From Algoriphagus sp. PAP.12 (GTDB taxonomy: Bacteria > Bacteroidota > Bacteroidia > Cytophagales > Cyclobacteriaceae): a stretch of 64,000 nt of DNA. Location: NCBI RefSeq assembly GCF_026652115.1, contig NZ_JAPPSQ010000008.1:1-64000 (forward strand), read 5' to 3'. Shown one piece after another: positions 17,984 through 27,337 of this stretch (positions within the stretch are counted from its first letter, which is position 1; each line of letters starts with the position of its first letter). A program made the translations under genes and the position numbers. Below the pieces are notes generated by a model. That model had not been told where the DNA came from. It searched no databases and was given only the letters and a program-made list of their open reading frames with translations.

Positions 17984-17989
17984 GATGAA

Positions 17990-19624
17990 TCAATCTTCTC
18001 CCAAGAATGGGTATCTGTAATCTTTAGGAGAGACAAATGTTTCCTTGATAGTACGAGGAGAAACCCAACGCAACAAGTTGATCATAGATCCAGCTTTGTC
18101 ATTGGTTCCCGAAGCTCTCGCTCCACCAAATGGCTGCTGACCAACCACTGCTCCTGTTGGCTTGTCATTGATATAGAAGTTTCCGGCAGCATTTCTCAAT
18201 TTGGTCGTCGCCAATTCAATCGCATAACGATCCTGAGAGAAAATAGCACCAGTCAACGCATAAGGAGAAGTCTGATCAACCAATTCTAACGTCTGCTCAA
18301 AGTTTTCTGAGTCGTAAACATAAATGGTCAATACTGGACCAAAGATTTCCTCCTGCATGGTCGTATACATCGGATCCTGAACCACCAACACAGTCGGCTC
18401 GATGAAGTATCCTTTGGATTTATCATAGTTACCACCAGCTATCACTTCTACTCCCTCAGCTTCTTTCGCTTTGGCGATATAGCCTGAGATTTTATCAAAT
18501 GCTTTTTCGTCGATTACAGCATTGATGAAATTGGTGAAGTCCTCTGTACCTCCCATTTTCATGGAAGCAAGATCTTCCTGCATGTATTTCTTCACATCCT
18601 CCCAAATGTTGGAAGGGATGTAAGCTCTAGATGCAGCAGAACATTTTTGTCCCTGGAATTCAAAGGCACCACGAACCAAACCAGTGGCCACAGCTTTTGC
18701 GTCAGCAGATTTATGAGCTACTACAAAATCTTTTCCACCAGTTTCACCTACGATTCTTGGGTAAGACTTATAACCATGAATATTTTCACCGATAGTTTTC
18801 CAAATATGCTGGAATACACCAGTCGAACCGGTAAAGTGAATCCCTGCAAAATCAGGATGTTTGAAAATCACCTCACCAGCAACAGGACCATCTACATAGA
18901 TCAAATTGATCACTCCATCAGGAACACCAGCCTCTTTGAAAATCTCCATCAAGACATTCGCCGAATAAATCTGAGTATAAGCAGGTTTCCAAACGATGGT
19001 ATTGCCCATCATTGCTGCAGAAGCTGGTAGGTTTCCTGCAATCGCAGTAAAGTTGAAAGGAGTCAAAGCAAAAACAAAACCTTCCAAAGGACGCTGCTCG
19101 ACTCTATTCCAAACGCCTCCACCAGAAACTGGCGGCTGCTGCGCATAGATTTCAGTCATATACTTCACATTGAAAGTCAAGAAATCAATGATTTCACAAG
19201 CTGAGTCAATTTCGGCCTGGAAAGCATTTTTGGATTGCCCCAACATGGTCGCTGCATTCAATTTAGCTCTGTAAGGACCAGCAATCAATTCAGCAGCTTT
19301 CAAGAAAATCGCTGCCCTTTGTTCCCAAGCTAAATTTTCCCAAGCCTCCTTCGCGCCTAGTGCAGCATTGATTGCCTGCTCTACGTGAGATGCATCACCT
19401 TCGTGGAAATATCCCAAAATGTGCTGATGATCATGAGGAGGAGACATCGGGTGTTTATTTCCAGTCCGAACTTCCTCGCTACCGATATACATCGGCACAT
19501 CTACTTCTTTGGATCGAAGCTCTGCCAACATCGCCTGCAATTCTTTTCTTTCCGGACTTCCCGGTGCATAGGACTTAACCGGCTCATTGACTGGAGCAGG
19601 TACGTTGAAGAAACCTTTTAACAT
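17990..19624 (-). CDS. pruA: L-glutamate gamma-semialdehyde dehydrogenase (1-pyrroline-5-carboxylate dehydrogenase)
   Basis: A 544-residue aldehyde dehydrogenase of the PruA group that oxidises glutamate semialdehyde to glutamate in proline catabolism. Catalytic residues are Glu294 in VGETGGKDF and Cys328 in FEFQGQKCSAASRAY. TPFNFTAIAGNLPASAAMMGN is specific to P5C dehydrogenases. The N-terminal extension (first 40 residues) and PFGGARASGTNDKAG also fit. No proline dehydrogenase gene is adjacent. Stand-alone PruA of this length is usual outside the proteobacterial PutA fusion. Confidence 0.95.
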   Translation of the reverse strand: MLKGFFNVPAPVNEPVKSYAPGSPERKELQAMLAELRSKEVDVPMYIGSEEVRTGNKHPMSPPHDHQHILGYFHEGDASHVEQAINAALGAKEAWENLAWEQRAAIFLKAAELIAGPYRAKLNAATMLGQSKNAFQAEIDSACEIIDFLTFNVKYMTEIYAQQPPVSGGGVWNRVEQRPLEGFVFALTPFNFTAIAGNLPASAAMMGNTIVWKPAYTQIYSANVLMEIFKEAGVPDGVINLIYVDGPVAGEVIFKHPDFAGIHFTGSTGVFQHIWKTIGENIHGYKSYPRIVGETGGKDFVVAHKSADAKAVATGLVRGAFEFQGQKCSAASRAYIPSNIWEDVKKYMQEDLASMKMGGTEDFTNFINAVIDEKAFDKISGYIAKAKEAEGVEVIAGGNYDKSKGYFIEPTVLVVQDPMYTTMQEEIFGPVLTIYVYDSENFEQTLELVDQTSPYALTGAIFSQDRYAIELATTKLRNAAGNFYINDKPTGAVVGQQPFGGARASGTNDKAGSMINLLRWVSPRTIKETFVSPKDYRYPFLGED

Positions 19625-19657
19625 ACTATTTGGAGTTTATATGAATTTCTGATTGGC

Positions 19658-19665
19658 CAAAGATA
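19658..19665 (-). promoter_or_regulatory. Candidate -7 box for pruA
   Basis: TATCTTTG on the minus strand matches TAnnTTTG perfectly and lies 34 bases before the pruA start. No TTG is found at the right upstream distance. Confidence 0.4.
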
Positions 19666-19697
19666 AGGCATCCCTATGGAAAGAGCGGTGATTTCTT

Positions 19698-20393
19698 TTA
19701 CAAAAGCGACTCTAATTCTTTCAGGTGCTTGATTTCAAAAGTAGGTGTTATTGAAATCGCTCTACCCTCTGGATTGAAAAAAACCTGGTCAATCTCCGCC
19801 CTTTGGGCACCTAAAATATCTGAATCCGGATTATCTCCTATCATCAGACATTCTCCACTTTTGGTTTGAAGAGTTTCCAATGCATAGTGAAATATCCTTG
19901 GATCAGGCTTTTTATGCCCTGTCGTTTCGGAAGTCACCACCAATTCAAAAAAGCCATCCAATCCCGAGGATTTCATTTTTTTAGCCTGTGATTCATTAAA
20001 GCCATTAGTAATGACATGAATTCGGTATTTATCTTTCAGGTATCCCAAAATCTCTTTTGAATAAGGGAAAACATGAGGTTTTGAGGAAGTTCGATGCATA
20101 AAATCCTCTTCAAATCCTGCTGGAATTCCATCTGCGATTCCTCCTGCATGGGAGAAAATCCTCGGAAAACGTTCCTTTCTAAGATTGTCTTTATCGATCT
20201 TTCCCACGTTGTACCAATCCCAAAGCTGGAAATTGACAGCATGAAAAGACTCAAAAAACTTTTCGAACGAAGGGATTCCCATTTCTACCAAGGAATAAAC
20301 TTCATACAACTCGGATAGGGACTCAGCCACATTTCGATCGTAATCCCACAAGGTATGATCTAGATCGAAGAATAGGTGTTTGTACTTTTTCAA
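19698..20393 (-). CDS. HAD superfamily hydrolase (YjjG-like phosphatase)
   Basis: A 231-residue haloacid-dehalogenase phosphatase. Motif I is FFDLDHTLWDYD with nucleophile Asp10 and Asp12. Motif II is VITNGF, followed by the KKPDPRIF lysine and the acidic motif IGDNPDSDILGAQ. The helical cap (20-90) places it with the YjjG/noncanonical nucleotidase group. The true substrate is not readable from the sequence. Its start is 7 bases from the stop of the ArsR-type regulator, so the two form an operon. Confidence 0.88.
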   Translation of the reverse strand: MKKYKHLFFDLDHTLWDYDRNVAESLSELYEVYSLVEMGIPSFEKFFESFHAVNFQLWDWYNVGKIDKDNLRKERFPRIFSHAGGIADGIPAGFEEDFMHRTSSKPHVFPYSKEILGYLKDKYRIHVITNGFNESQAKKMKSSGLDGFFELVVTSETTGHKKPDPRIFHYALETLQTKSGECLMIGDNPDSDILGAQRAEIDQVFFNPEGRAISITPTFEIKHLKELESLL

Positions 20394-20399
20394 TTGAAA

Positions 20400-20783
20400 T
20401 TATCTCCTGTATTGATTGTTCTGGATTTTATTGATTGCCAACTCCCGGTTGGACTTAAGGACTTCAAATGTTTCCTGATCTCTGATAAGGTTAGGGTCCT
20501 TTTGAATAAACTTAAAAATCGCCTGAAAGATTTCCAGATACTCCTCCAAAATGTAATAAAACATCCATTGATCCACTCTACGGCTTCCCAAAAGTCCCGC
20601 ATTTTTTAAGTATATTAAATGCCTGCTGGTTTTGGTCTGGGTAAAATCAAGGATATGCTCCAGGTCGGAAATGGTGAGTTCTTTATTAAGCATGAGTAAA
20701 TGAATAATCCTCACCCGAGGCTCCTCTCCCAGTGCTTTAAAGATTCTCAGACCATAATTTAAACTGATGTTTTTGAGACGCAT
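20400..20783 (-). CDS. ArsR/SmtB-type winged-helix transcriptional regulator
   Basis: A 127-residue DNA-binding protein. The winged helix-turn-helix is ALGEEPRVRIIHLLML (17-32), then ELTISDLEHILDFTQTKTSRHLIYLKNAGLLG. This resembles ArsR-family repressors, but the metal-binding ELCVC motif of SmtB/ArsR is absent, so metal sensing is unlikely. It is the first gene of a two-gene unit with the HAD hydrolase. Only 26 bases separate it from the nearest possible start of the divergent gene. Confidence 0.85.
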   Translation of the reverse strand: MRLKNISLNYGLRIFKALGEEPRVRIIHLLMLNKELTISDLEHILDFTQTKTSRHLIYLKNAGLLGSRRVDQWMFYYILEEYLEIFQAIFKFIQKDPNLIRDQETFEVLKSNRELAINKIQNNQYRR

Positions 20784-20890
20784 TAGTAAGTTTTAACGCT
20801 GTTTTCTGGGTGAATTTAAAAAATCACCCGAAATTAGGGTATTATCGCAGATTCAAAGCCAAATTTGGCAAGCCAATAAGATATTTATTT

Positions 20891-21529
20891 GTGAAGAAAT
20901 CAATTCTACTCCCATATCTAATCCTATTCATCGGATTCTTTTTTTCAACTCAGCTAGCACAAGCCCAGGATGAAAAGAAAGTAATTCAGCTTTCTGGTAT
21001 CATCTTGAATGCAGATAGTACAGATGCCGTTGCTGGCGTGAATGTCTATGTACCTCAAAAAGGTAGGGGTACAAGCAGTGGTCGCTTTGGTTACTTCTCC
21101 ATGCCGGTACTTGAAGGAGACAGTGTCGTATTCAGTTTCATTGGATTGAAAAAACAAACATTCAAGGTTCCTGACAAAGTTGACAATGATAAAATCAGTT
21201 TGATCTTGACCATGGAAGTAGATGAAATCGCTTTGGCGGAAATAGAAGTAATGCCTTATCCAACCGAAGATGAGTTCAAGGACGCGGTTCTCGCCATGAC
21301 TGTTGTAGACCCTATGTCCATCAGCCGTGCCAACATGAGTCCTGAGATGCTCCTGAGATGGGCGGAATCTATGCCCGCATCTGGAAATGAAAATTTCCGA
21401 ACTTTTCAGCAGGGCATGATGCTACAAAATCAAGACTTGTATGGGCCTAGACCTTTGAGATTGTTGGATCCTTTTGCATGGTCACAATTCATTAGATCTA
21501 TCAAAAGAGGAGATTTGAAAAGTAAGTAA
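20891..21529 (+). CDS. Secreted protein with carboxypeptidase-regulatory-like (beta-sandwich) domain
   Basis: A secreted protein of 212 residues if it starts at the GTG at 20891, which gives a tidy signal peptide (VKKSILLPYLILFIGFFFSTQLAQAQ). An ATG at 20810 is in frame but would leave only 26 bases to the divergent gene and prefix the signal with 27 basic residues. After cleavage comes one CarboxypepD_reg-like domain (IQLSGIILNADSTDAVAGVNVYV to FSFIGLKKQTFKVP). The last 110 residues have no recognisable domain. Unlike SusC proteins there is no TonB barrel. Function is unknown. A strong terminator follows. Confidence 0.75.
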   Translation: MKKSILLPYLILFIGFFFSTQLAQAQDEKKVIQLSGIILNADSTDAVAGVNVYVPQKGRGTSSGRFGYFSMPVLEGDSVVFSFIGLKKQTFKVPDKVDNDKISLILTMEVDEIALAEIEVMPYPTEDEFKDAVLAMTVVDPMSISRANMSPEMLLRWAESMPASGNENFRTFQQGMMLQNQDLYGPRPLRLLDPFAWSQFIRSIKRGDLKSK

Positions 21530-21543
21530 ACTCCAACTTGATA

Positions 21544-21581
21544 AAAAAACTCTCGCTGAAACTATACAGCGAGAGTTTTTT
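21544..21581 (+). terminator. Terminator after the CarboxypepD_reg-like gene
   Basis: A 15-base perfect stem, AAAAAACTCTCGCTG / CAGCGAGAGTTTTTT, with an 8-base loop, 15 bases after the stop codon. Confidence 0.88.
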
Positions 21582-21698
21582 ATTTCAATCCATTTGCTAT
21601 TATCTCTCGCAAAGGAGCAAAGAAAAAAAGATTTGTTTCAAAGGTTATTGACAACCCTTTCTATATCATAGGTTAGCTTAGACTCTTTGAAATTGATG

Positions 21699-21731
21699 TT
21701 TCTCGCAGCGTCGCTGTGACGCCGCGAGAAA
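21699..21731. repeat. Extended intergenic hairpin (possible dispersed repeat)
   Basis: TTTCTCGC-a-GCGTC-gctgt-GACGC-c-GCGAGAAA forms 13 paired bases with one A-C mismatch. It is far more G+C-rich than its surroundings and lies ten bases from the stop of the M24 gene on its 3' side. It lacks a T-run, so it looks more like a mobile palindromic unit than a terminator. Confidence 0.5.
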
Positions 21732-21740
21732 TACTAAATC

Positions 21741-23339
21741 TTAATGAATTTCAGGAAGAACCCAGTTTTCCAAGACACTAGGAATCTTCATCATTGCCTC
21801 GATATCAGCCACTTTTCTTGGAGCATCCCCAGAAAGGTTCACTGGATCTTTAGAGGTAATCAAAATATCGTCTTCAATTCTTACAGCAATCCCCCACCAT
21901 TTTGGATCACAATCGCTTCCCTCAGGGATATAAATCCCAGGTTCCACAGTGATTACAACACCTTCTTTCAGCGCTCCTCTTGTTCCTCTATCATGAACAT
22001 CCAGTCCCAAATGATGACTTGGCCCATGAGGATAATAGCTGTGTCTTTGGCCTTCTTTGATGATACCCAACTCGACCAACCCCTCGTCTATGATCGTTCT
22101 TGTAATTTGACTGATTTCAGAAAACTCAGTTCCCGGCTTACATAGGGCAATTCCAGCATCCTGTGCTTTCAAAACCAATTCATAGATCACTTTTTCCTCA
22201 GGGTTAAATTGACCAGAAACTGGAATAGTGCGAGTGACATCAGCGGTATAACCTTTCCATTCAGCTCCCAAATCCATCAACAGCAAACGATCATTCACAT
22301 GCTTCATGTCATTCTCAATGTAATGAAGGATACATCCATTATTACCTCCACCGACAATCGATGGGTATCCCAAATCTTCCGCACCATATCTTTTGTAGAT
22401 AAACTCGTGAATCCCCTGAATTTCTCTTTCAGACATCCCCACTTTGGCAGCCTTCATCACTTCAATCTGACCTATTGCTGAGATTTTAGCCGCAGAGGCA
22501 AGAAGAGCAATTTCTTCTTCAGTTTTCACTTCACGCAAAACATCCATCATTTTGTCCAAAGAAAAAATATCAGTTTTGGACTCAGGCATTTGGTCTTTCA
22601 CCTGCATTCTTTTTTCAGGTGAATCCGCAACAAGGAAATCCTTAATAATTGGATCATTTGCAATCTCAGGGTTTCGGTCTGTAAAGCGAGAAATCATTTG
22701 TGCAACATTTTCTGAATTGGCAGCATCAGTAGCTCGAATCATATCATACAGTTGCATCTGAGTATCTGACACCTCCATAGGATAGCCTGAAGCTTTCTTG
22801 AATTTCTTCACCATGTTTTTCAATGGGGCATTGCTGCTGCTACTTTCGATGTCTGCACCCAAGTTGAAGGAAAGCACCTTTTCAAAATCTGAAAAATTCA
22901 CTGCTGGTTCTTTCCCAAAATCGTCATAAACGTATGCGAGATCAAAACCCAATTTATCCTTTACTCCTTCAGTACCCAATCTTTTCCCATTCCACATTTC
23001 AGACCTGGGATCTCGAGGCTGCACATAGATGATTTCATCTGTTTCTACGCCATCAATCATTTTTTTTTCTGAAAAAATAATCAAGGCCGCATTGGGTTCT
23101 CTCAATCCTGTTAAGTAATAAAAATCAGTATCCGGATGATAGATATAATCCACATCGTTTGTTCTGTTTTTCACGGGATTATTGAACAATACAGCCACAG
23201 AATTAGGCGGCATCATCTCCCGAATAGCATCTCTTCTTTGTCTATGCCAATCCGCAGAAAGGCCATCCTCAAAGTAAGATTGAGCAAATGCACTTTGCAA
23301 AACGCAAAACAAAAGGGTTAAAATGGTTAGCTTTTTCAT
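21741..23339 (-). CDS. Secreted aminopeptidase P family protein (M24B, Xaa-Pro aminopeptidase)
   Basis: A 532-residue exported M24B metallopeptidase that removes N-terminal residues preceding proline. The signal peptide is MKKLTILTLLFCVLQSAFAQ. The N-terminal non-catalytic domain contains the IYHPDTDFYYLTGLREPNAAL block typical of PepP. The pita-bread catalytic domain shows all five metal ligands: two Asp in MDLGAEWKGYTADVTRT, the His in HHLGLDVHD, Glu in VTVEPGIY and Glu in VRIEDDIL. The secreted form is common in Bacteroidota. It is divergent from the phosphatase gene. Confidence 0.93.
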   Translation of the reverse strand: MKKLTILTLLFCVLQSAFAQSYFEDGLSADWHRQRRDAIREMMPPNSVAVLFNNPVKNRTNDVDYIYHPDTDFYYLTGLREPNAALIIFSEKKMIDGVETDEIIYVQPRDPRSEMWNGKRLGTEGVKDKLGFDLAYVYDDFGKEPAVNFSDFEKVLSFNLGADIESSSSNAPLKNMVKKFKKASGYPMEVSDTQMQLYDMIRATDAANSENVAQMISRFTDRNPEIANDPIIKDFLVADSPEKRMQVKDQMPESKTDIFSLDKMMDVLREVKTEEEIALLASAAKISAIGQIEVMKAAKVGMSEREIQGIHEFIYKRYGAEDLGYPSIVGGGNNGCILHYIENDMKHVNDRLLLMDLGAEWKGYTADVTRTIPVSGQFNPEEKVIYELVLKAQDAGIALCKPGTEFSEISQITRTIIDEGLVELGIIKEGQRHSYYPHGPSHHLGLDVHDRGTRGALKEGVVITVEPGIYIPEGSDCDPKWWGIAVRIEDDILITSKDPVNLSGDAPRKVADIEAMMKIPSVLENWVLPEIH

Positions 23340-23420
23340 TTTAGGTAATTTTTCTAAACCCCAAGATCAACTCTTTGGCCCATTTAACAAAGTCTTAATC
23401 CATCAATAGTATCATATCCT

Positions 23421-23428
23421 TATCTTTG
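23421..23428 (+). promoter_or_regulatory. Candidate -7 box for the PafA-like phosphatase
   Basis: TATCTTTG matches TAnnTTTG exactly and lies 20 bases before the ATG, implying a leader of about 14 bases. There is no TTG at the expected -33 position, which leaves room for activator-dependent transcription (inference). Confidence 0.4.
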
Positions 23429-23448
23429 GAGCCTAAATAATTCATGTA

Positions 23449-25077
23449 ATGAAGAAAATTTCTATACTCCTATTACTTTCCATTTTTATGGGAACAGGGG
23501 TGTCCGCTCAGGAAACCGCTGAAAAACCTAAGCTAGTTGTTGGAATCATCGTCGATCAGATGAGGCAAGAGTACCTCTATAGGTTTGCTGACAGGTATTC
23601 TGATGGAGGATTCAAAAAGCTTATCGGAGAAGGATTTATGATGAAAAACGGGCATTATAATTACATCCCTACTTACACCGGGCCAGGTCACGCTTCTGTA
23701 TATACAGGAACAACACCCGCAACCCATGGTATCATTGGCAACAACTGGTATGTAAGAAGTCTTGACAAGTCAATTTATTGTGCTGAAGACAGTACTGTTT
23801 ACAACATTGGAGGCACTCCAGCTTCTGGACAGATATCACCAAGAAACCTATTGACTACAACCATCACGGATGAGTTGAGGTTCTCTACAAATAAAAGGTC
23901 AAAAGTCGTTGGTCTAGCTATAAAAGATCGTGGCGCAAGTTTGCCTGCGGGTCACCTAGGCGATGCTTATTGGTATGATAGCAACAATGGAGAGTTTATG
24001 ACTTCTTCTTATTACAAGGAGGACCTTCCTGCTTGGGTAAAAGATTTCAATGCTCAGAAAAACCCGGACAAATACCTTTCTCAAACTTGGGAAACACTTT
24101 ATTCTATCGACACTTACATCAATAGCATTGATGACAACAATGATTTCGAGGCTCCATTTGTCGGAAAAGACACACCAACTTTCCCTTATGATCTAAATGC
24201 ATTGAGAGAAAATAATGGAGGATATGGATTGATCGCCTCCACTCCATTTGGAAATCAATTGACTTTGGATTTTGCTTTAGCTGCTTTGGAAGGAGAAAAA
24301 CTAGGTGAAGGGGATGTTACAGATTTTCTTGCTGTCAGCTTTTCTTCCACAGATTATGTTGGCCATAGATTTGGGCCTACTTCCAAAGAATTGGAGGACA
24401 TCTATTTGAGATTGGACTTACAAATTGAAAGCCTTTTGAATCATCTGGATGAAAAATTAGGAGAAGGAAACTATGTAGTATTCCTTTCTGCCGATCATGG
24501 TGTCGCAGATGTGGCCACTTATATGGAAAGCCAAAATGTACCAGCTGGCAACTTGAATGTTGGCTATGTAGTAAGTCAGGTGAAAGGCTATATGAATACC
24601 GTTTATGGAGAAGGTGACTGGGTATTGAATGCTTCCAATGAGCAAATCTTCCTAAACCATAAATTAATCAGAGACAACAAATTGAATTTGGCTGATATCG
24701 AAGAGGAATTGGCAACATTCCTTTTGAGGTTCAGAGGAATTAAAGAGGTGTACACCGCCCATACATTGAAAACAAATTCGTTTACTGAATTAAGACCTCA
24801 CCTTCTTCAGATGGGATACAATCACAAAGCTTCAGGTGATATTATGTTGATTTTGGAGCCATCATGGTTGACAGGCGGAGCTAGAGGCACTTCTCATGGA
24901 ACCGGTTTCTCCTATGACACCAATGTCCCTATTCTATTCTATGGATGGAATATTCCACATGGAAGTTCAACTCGCTATGCGACTATAACTGACATCGCTC
25001 CGACACTTTCGATGCTGCTTGAAATTAGACTTCCAAACGGCGCCACAGGCCAACCAATTCAGGAAATCGTTCATTAA
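23449..25077 (+). CDS. PafA-like alkaline phosphatase
   Basis: A 542-residue exported alkaline-phosphatase-superfamily enzyme with signal peptide MKKISILLLLSIFMGTGVSA. The metal site begins with VGIIVDQMRQEY (Asp36). The nucleophile is most likely Thr77 in PTYTGPGHAS. Asn98/Asn99 in GIIGNNWY and the Lys159-x-Arg161 pair in AIKDRGAS match the Asn and Lys-x-Arg phosphate-binding residues known from PafA, which favours phosphate monoesters over diesters. The second metal set is SADHGVAD and SHGTGFSYD. It should release phosphate from organic monoesters in the periplasm. Confidence 0.9.
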   Translation: MKKISILLLLSIFMGTGVSAQETAEKPKLVVGIIVDQMRQEYLYRFADRYSDGGFKKLIGEGFMMKNGHYNYIPTYTGPGHASVYTGTTPATHGIIGNNWYVRSLDKSIYCAEDSTVYNIGGTPASGQISPRNLLTTTITDELRFSTNKRSKVVGLAIKDRGASLPAGHLGDAYWYDSNNGEFMTSSYYKEDLPAWVKDFNAQKNPDKYLSQTWETLYSIDTYINSIDDNNDFEAPFVGKDTPTFPYDLNALRENNGGYGLIASTPFGNQLTLDFALAALEGEKLGEGDVTDFLAVSFSSTDYVGHRFGPTSKELEDIYLRLDLQIESLLNHLDEKLGEGNYVVFLSADHGVADVATYMESQNVPAGNLNVGYVVSQVKGYMNTVYGEGDWVLNASNEQIFLNHKLIRDNKLNLADIEEELATFLLRFRGIKEVYTAHTLKTNSFTELRPHLLQMGYNHKASGDIMLILEPSWLTGGARGTSHGTGFSYDTNVPILFYGWNIPHGSSTRYATITDIAPTLSMLLEIRLPNGATGQPIQEIVH

Positions 25078-25090
25078 TCAAACAAACCAT

Positions 25091-25124
25091 AAAAAAACCA
25101 GAATGAATTCATTCTGGTTTTTTT
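25091..25124. terminator. Bidirectional terminator between the phosphatase gene and hmgA
   Basis: A perfect 34-base palindrome centred at 25107/25108, with core AACCAGAATGAATTCATTCTGGTT flanked by A7 and T7. It separates convergent genes and serves both. Confidence 0.88.
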
Positions 25125-25143
25125 ATGTCCTTTCGGTATTTAT

Positions 25144-26310
25144 TTAATCTTCAGTCCAACTCATTGGGTAATCCTTATCCACAAATTCCAAAGCATCGGT
25201 AGTAATCTGCAATGGCCTAAAGGTGTCGAGCATCACTGCGTATTCCTCGGTAGATTTTGCGCCGATAGATTTCTCAACCGTTCCTGGATGAGGCCCATGA
25301 GGAAGTCCTCCCATATGTATAGTGAATGAGCCTCGATCGATCCCTTTCCGACTCATAAACTCTCCTTCCGCGTAATACAATACCTCATCCGAATCGATAT
25401 TACTATGATTGTAAGGCGCAGGTATCGCCAATGGGTGATAATCAAACAAACGAGGAACGAATGAACAAATCACAAAGCCCCAAGCCTGAAAAGTTTGATG
25501 AACTGGTGGTGGCTGATGGATTCTACCCGTAATCGGTTCAAAATCATAAATCGACAAGGCGTATGGATACAAATAGCCATCCCAACCCACGATATCCAAA
25601 GGGCTATGATCATAGGAATATTGATGCAACATCCCCTGTTTTTTGATCTGAACCAGATAATCTCCCTTTCCCTCTTCAATGTGCAATTCATGAGGCGGAC
25701 GAATATCTCTTTCGCAATAAGGAGAATGTTCCAACAACTGCCCTACTTCATTTCGATATCTCTTGACCGTTTCGATTGGACCATGAGACTCTACGATCAA
25801 AAGGCGCAGAGAACCTTCATCTTCAAATTCAAATCGGTAAATAGTCGTCCGAGGGATCACTACATAATCTCCTTTACCCACTTCCAGTTTCCCAAACTGA
25901 GAATAAAGAACACCCTTTCCATCATGAATGTAAATCAACTCATCCCCATCCGCATTTTTGAAATAAGAATCCATCTTCCTTTGCTTCGGAGCACAGATCC
26001 CCATCATCACATCATTGTTTTTCATCAACATTCTGCGAGCACTCAAATAATCCTCTCCAGAAGTTTCAACTCCAGAAGTTTTCAAATGAGTCTGGTTCAA
26101 CCCATGCTGATCAGCGACTTTCCAATCATAGGGAATTGGCTTTCCGATGGATCGAACCGAATTGGGATTATAAATGTGATAGAGATTTGAATAGATACCG
26201 GAAAAGCCTTTGGAACTTACGAGCTCTTCCTTGTAAAGACTTCCGTCAGGCTGTCTGAACTGAGTATGCCTTTTAGGCGGAATCTTGCCTAACCTGTGAT
26301 AGTATGCCAT
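25144..26310 (-). CDS. hmgA: Homogentisate 1,2-dioxygenase
   Basis: A 388-residue cupin-fold iron dioxygenase that opens the ring of homogentisate to maleylacetoacetate in tyrosine and phenylalanine breakdown. It starts MAYYHRLGKIPPKRHTQF, a family signature. The C-terminal active-site region shows the His/Glu iron ligands within DEVLYYAEGEFMSRKG and GSFTIHMGGLPHGPHPG. Length is near the compact bacterial form. No fumarylacetoacetase or hppD gene is next to it here, so the rest of the pathway must lie elsewhere. Confidence 0.94.
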   Translation of the reverse strand: MAYYHRLGKIPPKRHTQFRQPDGSLYKEELVSSKGFSGIYSNLYHIYNPNSVRSIGKPIPYDWKVADQHGLNQTHLKTSGVETSGEDYLSARRMLMKNNDVMMGICAPKQRKMDSYFKNADGDELIYIHDGKGVLYSQFGKLEVGKGDYVVIPRTTIYRFEFEDEGSLRLLIVESHGPIETVKRYRNEVGQLLEHSPYCERDIRPPHELHIEEGKGDYLVQIKKQGMLHQYSYDHSPLDIVGWDGYLYPYALSIYDFEPITGRIHQPPPVHQTFQAWGFVICSFVPRLFDYHPLAIPAPYNHSNIDSDEVLYYAEGEFMSRKGIDRGSFTIHMGGLPHGPHPGTVEKSIGAKSTEEYAVMLDTFRPLQITTDALEFVDKDYPMSWTED

Positions 26311-26467
26311 GATTAATTTGGGTTTATTGGAGCAATTTACAATTCTCCTTTTAGGGTAAAAAATAGGAAATCAAAAAGTCCATTTAAATCAATCGATCCC
26401 TTTTGTTCAAAAACATTTTCTTTTCGCAATAGATTAATCTAGCTTAAGATGACAATCCCAAAATACC

Positions 26468-27265
26468 ATGAAAAGACATTTTGCCTTTCTTGCACTTCCT
26501 TGCCTTCTGTTCTCGATTGAGTCATTTTCCCAAAAACTCATCTGGTCAGATGAATTCGATAAGAATGGACTTCCAGATCAAACCAAGTGGACTTATGATG
26601 TTGGCGACTCTGGCTGGGGCAATAATGAGTTGGAGTTTTACACGGAAAAAGATCTGAAAAATGCCAGGATAGAAAATGGCATATTAATTATTGAAGCTAG
26701 GAAAGACGACTCTAAGCCAAAAGGCTTTACATCTGCAAGAATGCTGACCCGTGGAAAGGCTTCATGGGAATATGGTTATTTTGAAATAAAAGCCAAACTT
26801 CCAGAAGGAATTGGAACTTGGCCTGCCATCTGGATGCTTCCCGAAGAAAATAAATACGGTGGCTGGCCCAAAAATGGAGAAATCGACATCATGGAACATG
26901 TCGGCTATGATCCGGGGACAGTTCATGGGACTGTTCATACCGAGGCTTTCAACCATGTCAAGGGAACTCAAAAAGGAAAGCAAATTCAGGTCTCTAGTTT
27001 TCATGATGAATTTCATGTTTATGCTATCAACTGGACAGAGGAGAAGATCGACTTTTATCTGGATGGTGAAAAGTACTTCACTTTTGGAAATACAGGAGGG
27101 GGTTATCAAGAATGGCCCTTTGATCAACCTTTCCATTTAATCCTCAATATCGCTGTTGGTGGAAATTGGGGTGGTCAAAAAGGAGTTGACCCTGATATTT
27201 GGCCACAAAAGATGGAAATAGACTATGTAAGGGTATATGATGCGATTCCTTCTAAAGAAGACTAA
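26468..27265 (+). CDS. Glycoside hydrolase family 16 (laminarinase-like beta-glucanase)
   Basis: A 265-residue exported GH16 endo-glucanase with signal peptide ending SIESFSQ. The catalytic ExDxxE motif is GEIDIMEHVG, with nucleophile Glu138, Asp140 and acid/base Glu143. KLIWSDEFDKNG and WGNNELEFYTE at the N-terminus and FHLILNIAVGGNWGG near the C-terminus are typical of beta-1,3(4)-glucanases. It probably cuts laminarin or mixed-linkage glucans. It has no carbohydrate-binding module and no SusCD pair beside it. Confidence 0.93.
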   Translation: MKRHFAFLALPCLLFSIESFSQKLIWSDEFDKNGLPDQTKWTYDVGDSGWGNNELEFYTEKDLKNARIENGILIIEARKDDSKPKGFTSARMLTRGKASWEYGYFEIKAKLPEGIGTWPAIWMLPEENKYGGWPKNGEIDIMEHVGYDPGTVHGTVHTEAFNHVKGTQKGKQIQVSSFHDEFHVYAINWTEEKIDFYLDGEKYFTFGNTGGGYQEWPFDQPFHLILNIAVGGNWGGQKGVDPDIWPQKMEIDYVRVYDAIPSKED

Positions 27266-27337
27266 GTATCTTTGCCTTGGGAATCTCTGGAAGATTTCCT
27301 ATACTAAGTAAAATAGCTTGTTAGTAATACTAATTAT

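Noticed and set aside
25495..26190. 231-codon open frame on the plus strand
   Set aside because: It lies wholly antisense to hmgA, has a biased His/Ile/Arg composition and no family resemblance, so it is a shadow frame.
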